From: Cryobacterium lactosi
Lineage (GTDB): Bacteria; Actinomycetota; Actinomycetes; Actinomycetales; Microbacteriaceae
Direction of reading: 5' to 3'
Assembly (NCBI RefSeq): GCF_004403945.1
Contig: NZ_SOHM01000034.1
Coordinates: 1-64,000 of the forward strand
Length of the DNA: 64,000 nt
A program made the position numbers and the translations under genes. The notes beneath the pieces were generated by a model. It saw only the letters and a program-made list of their open reading frames with translations, was not told the origin of the DNA and made no database searches. This document shows positions 7,306 to 15,885 of this stretch, piece after piece. Positions within the stretch are counted from its first letter, which is position 1. Every line of letters begins with the position of its first letter.

Positions 7306-8825
7306 AGGCCCCGGTTGTCGGCCGCCGGCGGGCGACCGTATTCCTCGAGCAGCCGCAGCCAGACCTCGCTGAGGGTGGGGTAGCTGGGCACGGCGTGCCA
7401 GAGCCGGCTGATCGGCACCTCGCCGACCACGGCGATGGTGGCCGCGTGCAGCAGCTCGCCGACGCCGGCGCCCACGAATGTGACCCCGAGCAGCACCTCG
7501 CTGTCGAGGTCGACGATCGCGCGGGCCCGGCCCGTGTACCCGTCGGCGACCACGCTCGCGCCGGCCACCCCGGCCAGGTCGTAGTCGAGCACCCGGGTGC
7601 GGAATCCCGCCTTCTCCGCGGCGGCGGCGGTGAGCCCGACCGAGGCGACCTCGGGGTCGGTGAAGGTGACCTGCGGCACGGCCGCGTGGTCGGCGGTGGC
7701 GACGTGGGTGCCCCAGGGGGCGTCGTCCACGACGAGGCCGGCGGCGCGCGCCGCGATGACGTCGCCCGCGGCGCGAGCCTGGTACTTGCCCTGGTGGGTG
7801 AGCAGGGCCCGGTGGTTGAGGTCGCCCGTGGCGTAGAGCCAGTCACCGGCCAACGCCGGGGAGTCGCCCTGCACGAGCATGGTGTCGTCCACGCTCACCC
7901 AGTCGCCGGGGGTCAGGCCCACGGTCTCCACGCCCAGGTCCTGGGTGCGTGGCGTGCGGCCGGTGGCCACGAGAACCTCGTCGGCCGTGACGGTACGGCC
8001 GTCGGCGAGAACCAGGGTCACCTCGCCCGTGTCGGTGCGCCGGGCACCGGTGGGGCTCGCGTCGGTGAGCACCTCCACCCCCGCGTCGGTGAGCGCGGTG
8101 GCCACCATCTCGCCGGCGAAGGGCTCCTGGTCGCGCAGCAGCGAGCTGCGCACGAGCAGGGTCACCTTCGCGCCCAGCGAGCGGTACGCGGCGGCCATCT
8201 CCACGGCCACGACACCGCCGCCGATGATGGCGAGATGGCCGGGTACATGCTTCACCGAGGTGGCGTCTCTGCTGGTCCACGGGGAGACGTCGGCCAGGCC
8301 GTCGATGTCGGGCAGCAGCGCGCTGGAGCCGGTGCTGAGCACCACGGCGTGTTTCGCGGTGACGACCACCGGGCCATCCGCGGTCTCGACGGTGACCTCG
8401 CGGATGCCGCTGAGGCGGGCAGCCCCGCGCAGCAGGTCGATACCGGCGGAATCGAGCCACTCGACCTGGCTGTCGTCGTTCCAGTCGTGGGTGAACTCGG
8501 TGCGGCGCTTCAGCACCGCCGCCACGTCGACCTGCCCGGTGATCGCCTCGGCCGCGCCGGCCACCCGGCGTGCGGCGGCGAGGGCGGCGCCGCTGCGCAG
8601 CAGCACCTTGGACGGCATGCAGGCCCAGTAGGAGCATTCGCCGCCCACCAGTTCGGCCTCCACGATGAGGGTGCTCAGCCCGCCCTGCACCGTGCGGTCG
8701 GCCACGTTCTCGCCCACGGCGCCGGCGCCGATCACGATGACGTCGTAGTTTCGGGCGCCGGCTGGCGAGGCCTGGGCGGATGTCGAGGTCTGGATGGCGG
8801 AGTTCGCGTCAGAATCGGTCATCAC
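7302..8825 (-). CDS. Pyridine nucleotide-disulfide oxidoreductase (dihydrolipoamide dehydrogenase/MerA-like)
   Basis: 507-aa FAD flavoprotein. The FAD dinucleotide motif is VIGAGAVGEN (residues 31-40). The redox disulfide is Cys64-x4-Cys69 in GGECSYWACMPSKVLL, the NAD(P) motif is HLAIIGGGVVAVEMAAAY, and the second FAD motif is LYATGDLN. In dihydrolipoamide dehydrogenase the C-terminal dimer interface carries a catalytic His in HPTxSE. Here the motif is SYPTLSE with Tyr482, so it is not a standard lipoamide dehydrogenase. The residue pattern resembles uncharacterised actinobacterial members of the family. GTG 8825 and ATG 8822 are adjacent possible starts. Confidence 0.88.
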   Translation of the reverse strand: MMTDSDANSAIQTSTSAQASPAGARNYDVIVIGAGAVGENVADRTVQGGLSTLIVEAELVGGECSYWACMPSKVLLRSGAALAAARRVAGAAEAITGQVDVAAVLKRRTEFTHDWNDDSQVEWLDSAGIDLLRGAARLSGIREVTVETADGPVVVTAKHAVVLSTGSSALLPDIDGLADVSPWTSRDATSVKHVPGHLAIIGGGVVAVEMAAAYRSLGAKVTLLVRSSLLRDQEPFAGEMVATALTDAGVEVLTDASPTGARRTDTGEVTLVLADGRTVTADEVLVATGRTPRTQDLGVETVGLTPGDWVSVDDTMLVQGDSPALAGDWLYATGDLNHRALLTHQGKYQARAAGDVIAARAAGLVVDDAPWGTHVATADHAAVPQVTFTDPEVASVGLTAAAAEKAGFRTRVLDYDLAGVAGASVVADGYTGRARAIVDLDSEVLLGVTFVGAGVGELLHAATIAVVGEVPISRLWHAVPSYPTLSEVWLRLLEEYGRPPAADNRGL

Positions 8826-8865
8826 CGCAGCCTACCGACCGTTCCCGGGAGGAATCCAGGGAAGA

Positions 8866-9651
8866 TCAGCGGCCCTGGAACTCGGCGGGGGTGCGGGAGA
8901 GGAACGCCTCCATGCCGATCCGGGCATCCGTGCTGGCGGCCAGACGGGCCAGGGCCGGCTGCAGTTCGGCCTCGGCCGCGGCCGGCCCGTCGCGGAGGGC
9001 CAGGCGGGCGTTGGCCAGGGTGGCCTGCACGGCCAGCGGCGCCTGCGCGGCGATGCGCTCGGCGAGTTCGAGGGCCCGGTGCAGCTCACGGCCGTTCGGC
9101 ACGATCTCCTGCACCAGGCCCATCCGGTGCGCCTCGCGGGCGTCGAAGAGGTCGCCGGTGAGCAGCCAGCGCATGGCGTTGCCCCAGCCGGCGGCGCGGG
9201 GGAAGCGCAGGGTGGCGCCGCCGAACGGCAGGATGCCCCGGCTCACCTCGATCTGGCCGAACCGGGTGGACTCCGCGGCGACGACGATGTCGCTGGCCAG
9301 CATCAGCTCGATGCCCAGGGTGAGGCAGGTGCCCTGCACGGCGATCACGACGGGTTTGCTCAGCGCGGTGCCGTCCACCTGCCAGGGGTTGATGCCGCCC
9401 TCCGGCACGATGTCGATGCCGAGCGGCCCGAGCCGCGGGCCCACATCGGCCAGGTCGAGCCCGGCCGTGAAGTGATCCCCGATGGCGTGCACCACGCCGA
9501 CGCGCAACTCGGGGTCCCGCTCAAGCTCGCCGTAGGCCAGCGCCAGCTGCTGCAGCATCGCGAAATCCGCCGCGTTGCGCTTCTCGGGCCGGTTCAGCCC
9601 GATCAGCAGCAGATGCCCCCGTCGTTCGGTCACGACGCGTGCTTCGTCCAT
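8866..9651 (-). CDS. Enoyl-CoA hydratase/isomerase (crotonase) family protein
   Basis: 261-aa crotonase-fold enzyme acting on acyl-CoA thioesters. The oxyanion-hole segments are HFTAGLDLADV and the helix GTCLTLGIELMLASDIVVAA. The active-site loop is RFGQIEVSRGILPFGGATLRF. The catalytic Glu pair of true hydratases is not clearly conserved, so isomerase or hydrolase activity is possible. ATG 9651 is preferred over the in-frame GTG at 9702 because AAGGAG lies 7 bases before it. Confidence 0.88.
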   Translation of the reverse strand: MDEARVVTERRGHLLLIGLNRPEKRNAADFAMLQQLALAYGELERDPELRVGVVHAIGDHFTAGLDLADVGPRLGPLGIDIVPEGGINPWQVDGTALSKPVVIAVQGTCLTLGIELMLASDIVVAAESTRFGQIEVSRGILPFGGATLRFPRAAGWGNAMRWLLTGDLFDAREAHRMGLVQEIVPNGRELHRALELAERIAAQAPLAVQATLANARLALRDGPAAAEAELQPALARLAASTDARIGMEAFLSRTPAEFQGR

Positions 9652-9677
9652 GGGTGATCTCCTTCGATCGATAGTCC

Positions 9678-9738
9678 CGCGAACCGTGAGATAAGCACCC
9701 AAAAACGCGAGTTTTCGGGGCTTAGCTCACAGTTCGCG
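9678..9738. repeat. 61-base palindromic element, copy 1
   Basis: Outer arms CGCGAACCGTGAGATAAGC and GCTTAGCTCACAGTTCGCG are complementary at 17 of 19 positions, and the A/T-rich centre AAAAACGCGAGTTTTC continues the dyad. A second copy of the same length lies at 19096-19156. It sits 9 bases beyond the ureohydrolase stop, where it could act as a terminator or 3' stabiliser. Confidence 0.8.
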
Positions 9739-9747
9739 AGGGGGCAG

Positions 9748-10584
9748 TCAGCGGGTGAGCGCGCCGATGATGCGCAGGATGCTGGGCAGGTCGTCGGTGG
9801 CGGCCTCGGGGGAGGACGGCGCGAAGCCGGCGATGGTGGCTCCGGCCAGGGCGAACTCGGCACGGAGCGCCGTGATCGCCGCGGTGAGCGACTCCACGGC
9901 CAGGCCGAACGGGTAGATGTTCGACAGCCCCACGATGGTGGCCGGGTCGAGCACGTCCAGGTCGATGTGCAGGTAGATGTGCGCGGCATTGGTGCGCTTC
10001 ACGGCGGCCACCAGGGCCTCCGGGGTGCTGAGATTCTCCACCGGCACCAGCGGGATGGCCTGTTCGGTGATGAAGACGTCTTCGGCAGGGTCGATGTCGC
10101 GCACCCCGGCCAGCACCACCCTGTCCGGCGTCAGGCGGGCATCCGGGTCGAGCGCGAGACCGTCGACACCGTCGCCCAGGATGGCGCGCAGCACCATGCC
10201 GCCGAAGCCGCCGGACTGCGACGACTCGCTGGTGTGCAGGTCGGGGTGCGCGTCGAACCAGACCAGCGCGATGTCGCCGGGGTGCCGGCGGGACGCGTGT
10301 TCAACGGCGCCGAAGGACACCCCGCAGTCGCCGCCGATCGTGAGCACCGGCTCCGAGCTGGCGCGCAAAACGGCCAGCTGCCGCTCGCGCACGGTCAGCA
10401 GCGACGAGAACCGGTGGATGCCGGTGTCCAACGCATCACCCGCCTCGGCGGGCACCTCGACGGGATAGGTGACCGAGAACGGCAGGTCACCCTGGATCGC
10501 CTCGGCCCCGTCGACGAGGCGCATTGCGCGCGGGGAAACTGAACCTTGCCACTGCGGGACGACCACGTAGTTGGGGGACACCAC
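9748..10584 (-). CDS. Arginase/agmatinase-family ureohydrolase with altered metal motif
   Basis: 278-aa ureohydrolase-fold protein. The binuclear manganese motifs are visible as TIGGDCGVSFG, WFDAHPDLHT and HIDLDVLDPA. In arginase and agmatinase the first motif is GGDHS, with His as ligand; here that residue is Cys. The other Asp and His ligands are kept. Substrate is unknown; arginase, agmatinase or formiminoglutamase-like activity are all possible. GTG 10584 is chosen (GAGGAG 9 bases before it) over the longer frame reaching 10698, which would overlap the upstream reductase gene. A second family member, with the canonical motif, lies at 62679. Confidence 0.85.
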   Translation of the reverse strand: MVSPNYVVVPQWQGSVSPRAMRLVDGAEAIQGDLPFSVTYPVEVPAEAGDALDTGIHRFSSLLTVRERQLAVLRASSEPVLTIGGDCGVSFGAVEHASRRHPGDIALVWFDAHPDLHTSESSQSGGFGGMVLRAILGDGVDGLALDPDARLTPDRVVLAGVRDIDPAEDVFITEQAIPLVPVENLSTPEALVAAVKRTNAAHIYLHIDLDVLDPATIVGLSNIYPFGLAVESLTAAITALRAEFALAGATIAGFAPSSPEAATDDLPSILRIIGALTR

Positions 10585-10657
10585 CCCAGTATGCTCCTCG
10601 GCCCCGCCCCGGCGCATCTGCCAGTTCACGCGGGGGAAGGGCCCGGTCCGAGAAGGG

Positions 10658-11317
10658 TTAGACGGCCTGCGGCATGTCGCGGTAGCGGATCGCCGCACTC
10701 ACGGCTTCGCGCAGCTCGAACGCGTCCATCCGCGGGCCGTAGCCCGGTGTGTCGCGCTGGATGCGCCAGCTCTCGGTCAGCGGGCCGAGGTCGACGGTGT
10801 CGAAGCCGAACGTGTCCAGCAGCGCGGTGACGGTTTCGCGGGCGTCGGGGTCGTTGCCGGCGATGACCAGGGCGCGCCGGTTCTCGGTGCCGGCGGGCAG
10901 GCCATCCGTGGTGAGGTCGGCGGCGTAGATGTGGTTGAAGGCCTTGACGACCCGGGACTCGGTGAGCAGGTCCTGGAGCATTTCGGCGGTGGTCGTGGTC
11001 TCCTCGTCGAGGGCGGCGATGTTGCCGTCCCGCTGGGGGTAGTAGTTGTTGGTGTCGATCACGAGCTTGCCGGCCAATTCGGGCAGCGGCAGGGTATCGA
11101 TGGCGTGCAACGGGATGGTCACAATGACCAGGTCACCGGCGGCGGCGGTCTCCGCGGGCAGGGCGGCGCGAGCGCGCGGGCCCAGCTCTTCGATCAGAGT
11201 CTCCAGCGTGGCGGGGCCGCGGGAATTGCTCACCACGACGTCGTATCCGTTGGCCACACCGAGGCGGGCGAGTTGGCTGCCGATGTTACCGGCACCGATG
11301 ATTCCGAGAGTAGTCAT
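10658..11317 (-). CDS. NADPH-dependent F420 reductase-like (coenzyme F420/NADP oxidoreductase family) protein
   Basis: 219-aa Rossmann-fold oxidoreductase. The N-terminus is TLGIIGAGNIGSQLARLGVANGYDVVVSNSRG, a GxGxxG motif followed by a SNSRG loop typical of NADP(H) binding in the FNO/YfjP family. The middle has VIVTIPLHAI and VIDTNNYYPQRDG. The likely role is an NADP-linked reductase or hydride shuttle; true F420 use cannot be confirmed. It lies 73 bases upstream of the ureohydrolase on the same strand. Confidence 0.85.
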   Translation of the reverse strand: MTTLGIIGAGNIGSQLARLGVANGYDVVVSNSRGPATLETLIEELGPRARAALPAETAAAGDLVIVTIPLHAIDTLPLPELAGKLVIDTNNYYPQRDGNIAALDEETTTTAEMLQDLLTESRVVKAFNHIYAADLTTDGLPAGTENRRALVIAGNDPDARETVTALLDTFGFDTVDLGPLTESWRIQRDTPGYGPRMDAFELREAVSAAIRYRDMPQAV

Positions 11318-11333
11318 GCTGGTGCCAACCAGA

Positions 11334-11362
11334 AACGGCCCCGGGATGTTCCCGAGGCCGTT
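11334..11362 (-). terminator. Hairpin downstream of pspA
   Basis: AACGGCC and GGCCGTT pair over 7 bases, with an inner CGGG/CCCG stem and a 5-base loop. It lies between the pspA stop and the next gene on the same strand. Read on the minus strand it is followed by TTTCTGG, a weak U-tract. Confidence 0.6.
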
Positions 11363-11388
11363 CCGGATGCAGAGTGTGTTGTCTACCG

Positions 11389-12120
11389 CTACTGCTCGAT
11401 CGAGGAGGGCGAGCCGGCCTTGAGCGCGGCGAGGCGGGCATCCACCTCGGTGAGTTCGCCGAGGTCGTCGAGGCTCTCGAACTGCGCGTCGAGGCTGGAG
11501 GCGGCGAGCTCGCTGGCGCCGCGTACCTTGGCCTCTTCGCGGCGGATCTTGTCCTCGAACCGGCTGACCTCGCTGGTCGGGTCCATCATGTCGATGCTCT
11601 TCACGGCGTCCATCACCTGCGACTGCGCGGCCGCGGTCTTGGAGCGGGCGATGAGCTCGCTGCGCTTGGCGGTGAGCTGGCCCAGCTTGGTCTTCATGGT
11701 GTTCAGGCCGGTCTTGAGCTGCTCCACCACCGCGGTCTGGCTCTGGATCTGCGGTTCGGCGTCCTTTGCCTCCTTCTCGGACTGCAGCTGACGGCCGAGG
11801 GCGACCTTGGCGAGGTTGTCAAACTTGTCGGCGTCGACGGTGTTGCCCGCGGTGCGCAGCTCGTCGGCCTTGCGGCTGGCGGCCAGCGCCTTCCGGCCCC
11901 ACTCGCCGGCGGCCTGTACGTCTTCGCGGTGATCGTCTTCGAGAAGGCGCAGGTTGCCGATGGTCTCGGCGATCGCGCTCTCGGCGTCGGCGATGCTGTT
12001 GGTGAAGTCCCGCACCATCTGGTCGAGCATCTTCTCGGGGTCTTCCGCGGAGTCCAGCAGGGCGTTGATGTTCGCCCTGGTGAGCTGGGCGATGCGGCCG
12101 AAGATCGACTGCTTGGTCAT
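11389..12120 (-). CDS. pspA: PspA/IM30-family membrane-stress protein
   Basis: 243-aa coiled-coil protein of the PspA/Vipp1 (ESCRT-III-like) family, which assembles on the inner face of the membrane under envelope stress. The N-terminal amphipathic segment is MTKQSIFGRIAQLTRANINALLDSAEDPEKMLDQM, followed by heptad-rich helices through about residue 190. The C-terminus is Ser/Leu-rich. A hairpin terminator follows. No PspB/C or PspF partner is adjacent, as usual in actinobacteria. Confidence 0.93.
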   Translation of the reverse strand: MTKQSIFGRIAQLTRANINALLDSAEDPEKMLDQMVRDFTNSIADAESAIAETIGNLRLLEDDHREDVQAAGEWGRKALAASRKADELRTAGNTVDADKFDNLAKVALGRQLQSEKEAKDAEPQIQSQTAVVEQLKTGLNTMKTKLGQLTAKRSELIARSKTAAAQSQVMDAVKSIDMMDPTSEVSRFEDKIRREEAKVRGASELAASSLDAQFESLDDLGELTEVDARLAALKAGSPSSIEQ

Positions 12121-12278
12121 GTGAGTGTCCTTTCGAAGGGTGTCAACGCTTAGAAACTACCGCGTTCACCTCCACATGTGCCTGTGTGACCACCAGTCCG
12201 GCAGGGAGGGATATTCGCCGGATAGTGTGTGTTCACAAGCCGAAACGCCCAGCCGAACAACTGTCGAGGATCATCACC

Positions 12279-12830
12279 ATGCCGACCCCCCTGAGCCTGA
12301 CGATCGTGCCGGGCATCAACGACTCCACCGCGAAGCATTGGCAGAGCCGCTGGCAGGCGACGCAGACGGATGCGGTGCGCATCCGCCCAGCCTCGTGGGA
12401 CGACCCGGACCTTCAGGACTGGGTCGGCGCGGTGGATGCTGCCGTGACCACGCCGGACACGATCATCGTGGCGCACAGCCTGGGGTGCCTGGCTGCTGCG
12501 GCCTGGCTGGCCCAGAATCCCGGCCGGGTGCGTGGCGCCCTGCTGGTGGCTCCGCCCGACCGGTTCGGGCCACGGTTCCCGCCGGCTGCCCCGACCTTCC
12601 AGACCGCCGAACCCGAGGCGCTCGGCACCCCGGCCCTGGTGGTCGCCAGCGCCGATGACCCGTTCTGCGCCCTCGGCACCGCCCGCACCCTGGCCGCGGT
12701 GTGGGGCGCCGGGTTCGTCGAGGTGGGCAGTCTGGGCCACATCAACATCGCCAGCAAGCTCGGCGACTGGCCGGCCGGTCGGGCCCTGCTCGACGAGTTC
12801 GCCGAGAGCCTGGCCGGAATGGTGCGCTGA
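12279..12830 (+). CDS. RBBP9/YdeN-family alpha/beta hydrolase
   Basis: 183-aa serine hydrolase. It starts TIVPGINDSTAKHWQSRWQ, the family's characteristic N-terminus. The nucleophile elbow is VAHSLGCLAA (Ser in SLG), and the late Asp and His are visible as SADDPFC and SLGHINI. A GAGGA site precedes ATG 12279; a longer in-frame reading from 12186 lacks one. Its stop overlaps the next start by one base (TGATG), making it the first gene of a four-gene operon. Confidence 0.9.
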   Translation: MPTPLSLTIVPGINDSTAKHWQSRWQATQTDAVRIRPASWDDPDLQDWVGAVDAAVTTPDTIIVAHSLGCLAAAAWLAQNPGRVRGALLVAPPDRFGPRFPPAAPTFQTAEPEALGTPALVVASADDPFCALGTARTLAAVWGAGFVEVGSLGHINIASKLGDWPAGRALLDEFAESLAGMVR

Positions 12831-14161
12831 TGACCGACCCGGAGGTGCTCACGCGCCAGACCGTCGACCTGCTGCGGGACCTCATTCGCAACGCCTGCGT
12901 GAACGACGGCACCGCGGACTCCGGCGGGGAAATCCGCAGCGTGCGCACGCTGGAGGGATTCTTCGCCGGCTCCGGGCTCGAACTCGAGGTGGTGGAGCCG
13001 CACCACGGGCGGGCCTCGCTGATCGCGCGCATCCGCGGCACAGACAAGGCGGCCCCGTCGTTGGCGCTGGTGGGTCACACCGATGTCGTGCCGGTGGACC
13101 TGGACGGCTGGAGCCGGGACCCGTTCACCGCCGAGCTGATCGACGGGGAGATCTGGGGCCGCGGGGCCCTCGACATGCTCTACCTCACGGCCAGCTACGC
13201 CGTCGTGATCCGCGACATCGCCATGGGCCCGTTCCGGCCGCGCGGCGACCTGATCTTCGCGGCCGTCGCCGACGAGGAAAGCGGCAGCCGGTACGGGGTG
13301 GGCTGGCTCACCGAGCACCGGCTCGACCTCATCGACGCCGACTTCGTGCTCACCGAATCCGGCGGGGCGCCCGTCGGTGTGCGGCCGTCGATCACCACCA
13401 CGGTGGGGGAGAAGGGTATCGCCGGCCGCCGGCTGGTGGTGCACGGCACGCCAGGTCACGGTTCGGCGCCGTGGGGCGCCCGCAACGCGGCCGTGATCGC
13501 CGCCGAGGCCGTGAGCCGTTTGGCCCGGTTCGAGGCGCCCGTGCAGATCACCGCCGACTGGCGGCATTACGTGGAGGTGTTGGGGCTGCCCGCCGAGCTG
13601 GCCGAGCGGCTCACCGACCCGGCCCGCATCGACGACGCCGTGCACGAGCTGGGCACCCTGGCCGGCTTCGCGCACGCCTCCAGCCACACCACCATCTCGC
13701 CCAACATCATCCGCGCCGGCAACAAGGAGAACGTCATCCCGTCGCTGGCCACCGTGGACCTCGACATCCGCGTGCTGCCCGGCATCGACACCGGCCACGT
13801 CGACGCCTACCTGCGCCACGCTCTCGGCGAGCTGATGGTCGACATCGAGATCGTCGGCGACAGGTTCGAGGCCGCCACTCGCTCGCCCGTGGACACTCCG
13901 CTGTTCGCCGCGCTCAGCGCCGCGGTCGCCCGCGCCTACCCCAACGCCGATCTGCTGCCGGTGCTCAGTGTCGGCGGCTCCGACGCCAGGTTCTACCGGC
14001 GCCGTGGCATCCCCGCGTACGGCTTCGGCCTGCTCAGCCCGCGCTGGGACTACGGCACCTTCCGGATGCTCTTCCACGGCAACGACGAACGGATCGACGT
14101 GGCCTCGATAGCGCTCACCGTGGCCGCCCTCGACTTCACCGTGCGCGAGGTGCTCGGATGA
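12830..14161 (+). CDS. M20-family metallopeptidase (ArgE/DapE/carboxypeptidase-like)
   Basis: 443-aa dizinc hydrolase. Metal and catalytic motifs occur in the expected order: GHTDVVPVD (His, and catalytic Asp two residues later), WGRGALDML (bridging Asp), VADEESGS (catalytic Glu-Glu), DFVLTESGG and the late His in FHGNDERI. The dimerisation domain begins near HGTPGHGSAPWG. The family removes N-acyl groups or hydrolyses dipeptides. The neighbouring acetyltransferase and sarcosine-oxidase-like enzyme suggest metabolism of an N-modified amino compound, but the substrate is not known. Confidence 0.92.
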   Translation: MTDPEVLTRQTVDLLRDLIRNACVNDGTADSGGEIRSVRTLEGFFAGSGLELEVVEPHHGRASLIARIRGTDKAAPSLALVGHTDVVPVDLDGWSRDPFTAELIDGEIWGRGALDMLYLTASYAVVIRDIAMGPFRPRGDLIFAAVADEESGSRYGVGWLTEHRLDLIDADFVLTESGGAPVGVRPSITTTVGEKGIAGRRLVVHGTPGHGSAPWGARNAAVIAAEAVSRLARFEAPVQITADWRHYVEVLGLPAELAERLTDPARIDDAVHELGTLAGFAHASSHTTISPNIIRAGNKENVIPSLATVDLDIRVLPGIDTGHVDAYLRHALGELMVDIEIVGDRFEAATRSPVDTPLFAALSAAVARAYPNADLLPVLSVGGSDARFYRRRGIPAYGFGLLSPRWDYGTFRMLFHGNDERIDVASIALTVAALDFTVREVLG

Positions 14162-14670
14162 CCGAGAGCGCTGAGACCGTGGCAACCGAGACCGTGCAGC
14201 TGCATGTCGTCGACTGGACCGACCCCCGGGCCGTCGCGCTCCGTGCAGCCATGGACGACGAGATCATGCCCAGGTACGCGGACCGTTTCACGGCACCGAG
14301 TGCGGAAGATGCGGCGGCCCGCGACACCGCGTTCGCGATCGACCCAGCCACCATGGTCGTCACCCTGATCGCCACCGTCGACGGCGTGCCCGCCGCCCAC
14401 GCCGCCCTGCGCATGCTCGGAACGGAATATGAACTCAAACGACTCGTCACCCTGGCCGGGTTCCGCGGCCGCGGCCTGAGCAAAGCGCTGATCCGCGCCG
14501 TCGAGACCGAGGCGGCCGCCCGCGGCGCTCGCCGGGTGATCCTGCAGACCGGCGACAGACAGCCGGAGGCCGTGCGGCTCTACGAGCACCTGGGCTACAC
14601 GCCCATCCCGATTTATCCGCCCTACGAGTCGATCTCGTTCTCGCTCTGCTACGAACGGATGCTGCCGTGA
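14158..14670 (+). CDS. GNAT-family N-acetyltransferase
   Basis: 170-aa acetyltransferase. The acetyl-CoA loop is LVTLAGFRGRGLSKALIRAVETEA (Q/RxxGxG/A type), followed by VILQTGDRQPEAVRLYEHLGYTPI, the usual C-terminal strand-helix-strand. ATG 14158 overlaps the M20 stop by 4 bases and its own TGA overlaps the next GTG by 4, so it is part of a coupled operon. The acceptor substrate is unknown. Confidence 0.92.
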   Translation: MTESAETVATETVQLHVVDWTDPRAVALRAAMDDEIMPRYADRFTAPSAEDAAARDTAFAIDPATMVVTLIATVDGVPAAHAALRMLGTEYELKRLVTLAGFRGRGLSKALIRAVETEAAARGARRVILQTGDRQPEAVRLYEHLGYTPIPIYPPYESISFSLCYERMLP

Positions 14671-15776
14671 GCACCCGCGTCGACACCCTCGTCATCGGCG
14701 GCGGCGCCATGGGCTCAGCGGCCGCCTGGGAGCTGGCCCGCCGGGGGCGCGACGTGACCCTCCTGGAGCGTTTCGAGCGCGGGCACACCAACGGCGCTTC
14801 GCACGGCGCCTCCCGTAACTTCAACCTCAGCTACTCGGACCCCACCTACGTGGCCATGCTCGTCGAGGCGCTGCGCCTCTGGCGGGAGCTCGAGGACGAC
14901 ACCGACACCCGGCTGCTCGAGCAGGTGGGCCTGGTCAACCACGGCCAGGGTCAACCATTCGCCGAGGTTCACGCGGCCCTGTCCGGGGTGGGATTCGACC
15001 CCGAGCTGCTGGCCGTCGAGGCCGCGCAGGAGCGCTGGCCGGGCATCCGATTTGACGCCGAGGTGCTCTACACGCCGGAGGCCGGCCGGCTGAACGCGAA
15101 CGCGTCTCTCGACGCGCTGCAGCAGGCCGCTGCCGCGCACGGTGCGCGCGTCGAGCACGGCATGCCCGTCACCCGGCTCACGGTGCAGGGTGATGACAGC
15201 GTGCTCGTCGACACCGACACCGAACAGTTCAGGGCCCGGCGGGTGATCGTCACCCTCGGCGCCTGGACCAGCTCGCTGCTGGGCGGTCTGCTGCCGTTGC
15301 CGCGACTGGTGGTCACGCAGGAGCAGCCGGCGCACTTCGCCGCGCTCGACACCAGCTTCACCTGGCCGGGCTTCAACCACGGCTATCGGCCCGGCGCTGA
15401 CGGCTACGAGTACTGGCGCTCACCGGTTTACGGGATGCACACTCCCGGCGAGGGCATCAAGGCGGGCTGGCATGGTGTCGGCCCTGTGGTCGACCCCGAC
15501 CACCGCGACTTCACGTCGGAGCCCGAGCAGCTGCTGGCCCTCCGCCGCTACGCCCGCGAGTGGCTGCCCGGCGCCGACCCCGACAGCTTTGCCGAGATCA
15601 GCTGCACCTACACGACCACCCCGGACTCCAACTTCGTGCTCGACCGGCGCGGCCCGGTGATCGTCGGCGCCGGCTTCTCCGGCCACGGCTCCAAGTTCAC
15701 CCCCGCCGTCGGCCGAATCCTCGCCGACCTCACGGTCGATGTGCCGGCCCCGCCCCTCTTCGCCCTCGGCCGGTAG
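14667..15776 (+). CDS. FAD-dependent monomeric sarcosine oxidase/N-methyl-amino-acid oxidase family
   Basis: 369-aa DAO-superfamily flavoenzyme. The FAD motif is TLVIGGGAMGSAAAWELARRG (residues 7-27). Cys313, in EISCTYTTTPDSNFVLD, aligns with the cysteine that binds FAD covalently in monomeric sarcosine oxidase and SolA. GFSGHGSKFTPAVG near the end is the second flavin contact. It likely oxidises a secondary N-methyl or cyclic amino acid, giving peroxide. Start is GTG, overlapping the GNAT stop. It is the last gene of the operon. Confidence 0.92.
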   Translation: MSTRVDTLVIGGGAMGSAAAWELARRGRDVTLLERFERGHTNGASHGASRNFNLSYSDPTYVAMLVEALRLWRELEDDTDTRLLEQVGLVNHGQGQPFAEVHAALSGVGFDPELLAVEAAQERWPGIRFDAEVLYTPEAGRLNANASLDALQQAAAAHGARVEHGMPVTRLTVQGDDSVLVDTDTEQFRARRVIVTLGAWTSSLLGGLLPLPRLVVTQEQPAHFAALDTSFTWPGFNHGYRPGADGYEYWRSPVYGMHTPGEGIKAGWHGVGPVVDPDHRDFTSEPEQLLALRRYAREWLPGADPDSFAEISCTYTTTPDSNFVLDRRGPVIVGAGFSGHGSKFTPAVGRILADLTVDVPAPPLFALGR

Positions 15777-15812
15777 CCGCACGCGGCGATCCGGTCGGGT
15801 CGGTGCCGCCCG

Positions 15813-15869
15813 CGAGAGGGCACTTGAGGCCAGTGTGCGCGCCCGCAACTGACCCCAACTGCCCGCTCG
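15813..15869. repeat. 57-base imperfect palindrome, tandem unit 1
   Basis: Begins CGAGAGGGCACTTGAGGCC and ends CAACTGCCCGCTCG; the two ends are complementary over about 14 bases with single mismatches and the pairing continues inward. It starts 37 bases after the sarcosine-oxidase-like stop and is repeated as unit 2. Confidence 0.75.
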
Positions 15870-15885
15870 CCGAGGGGGCGCGCGG

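Noticed and set aside
7395..9161. 588-aa plus-strand open frame
   Set aside because: Antisense to the disulfide reductase and crotonase, both with clear motifs.
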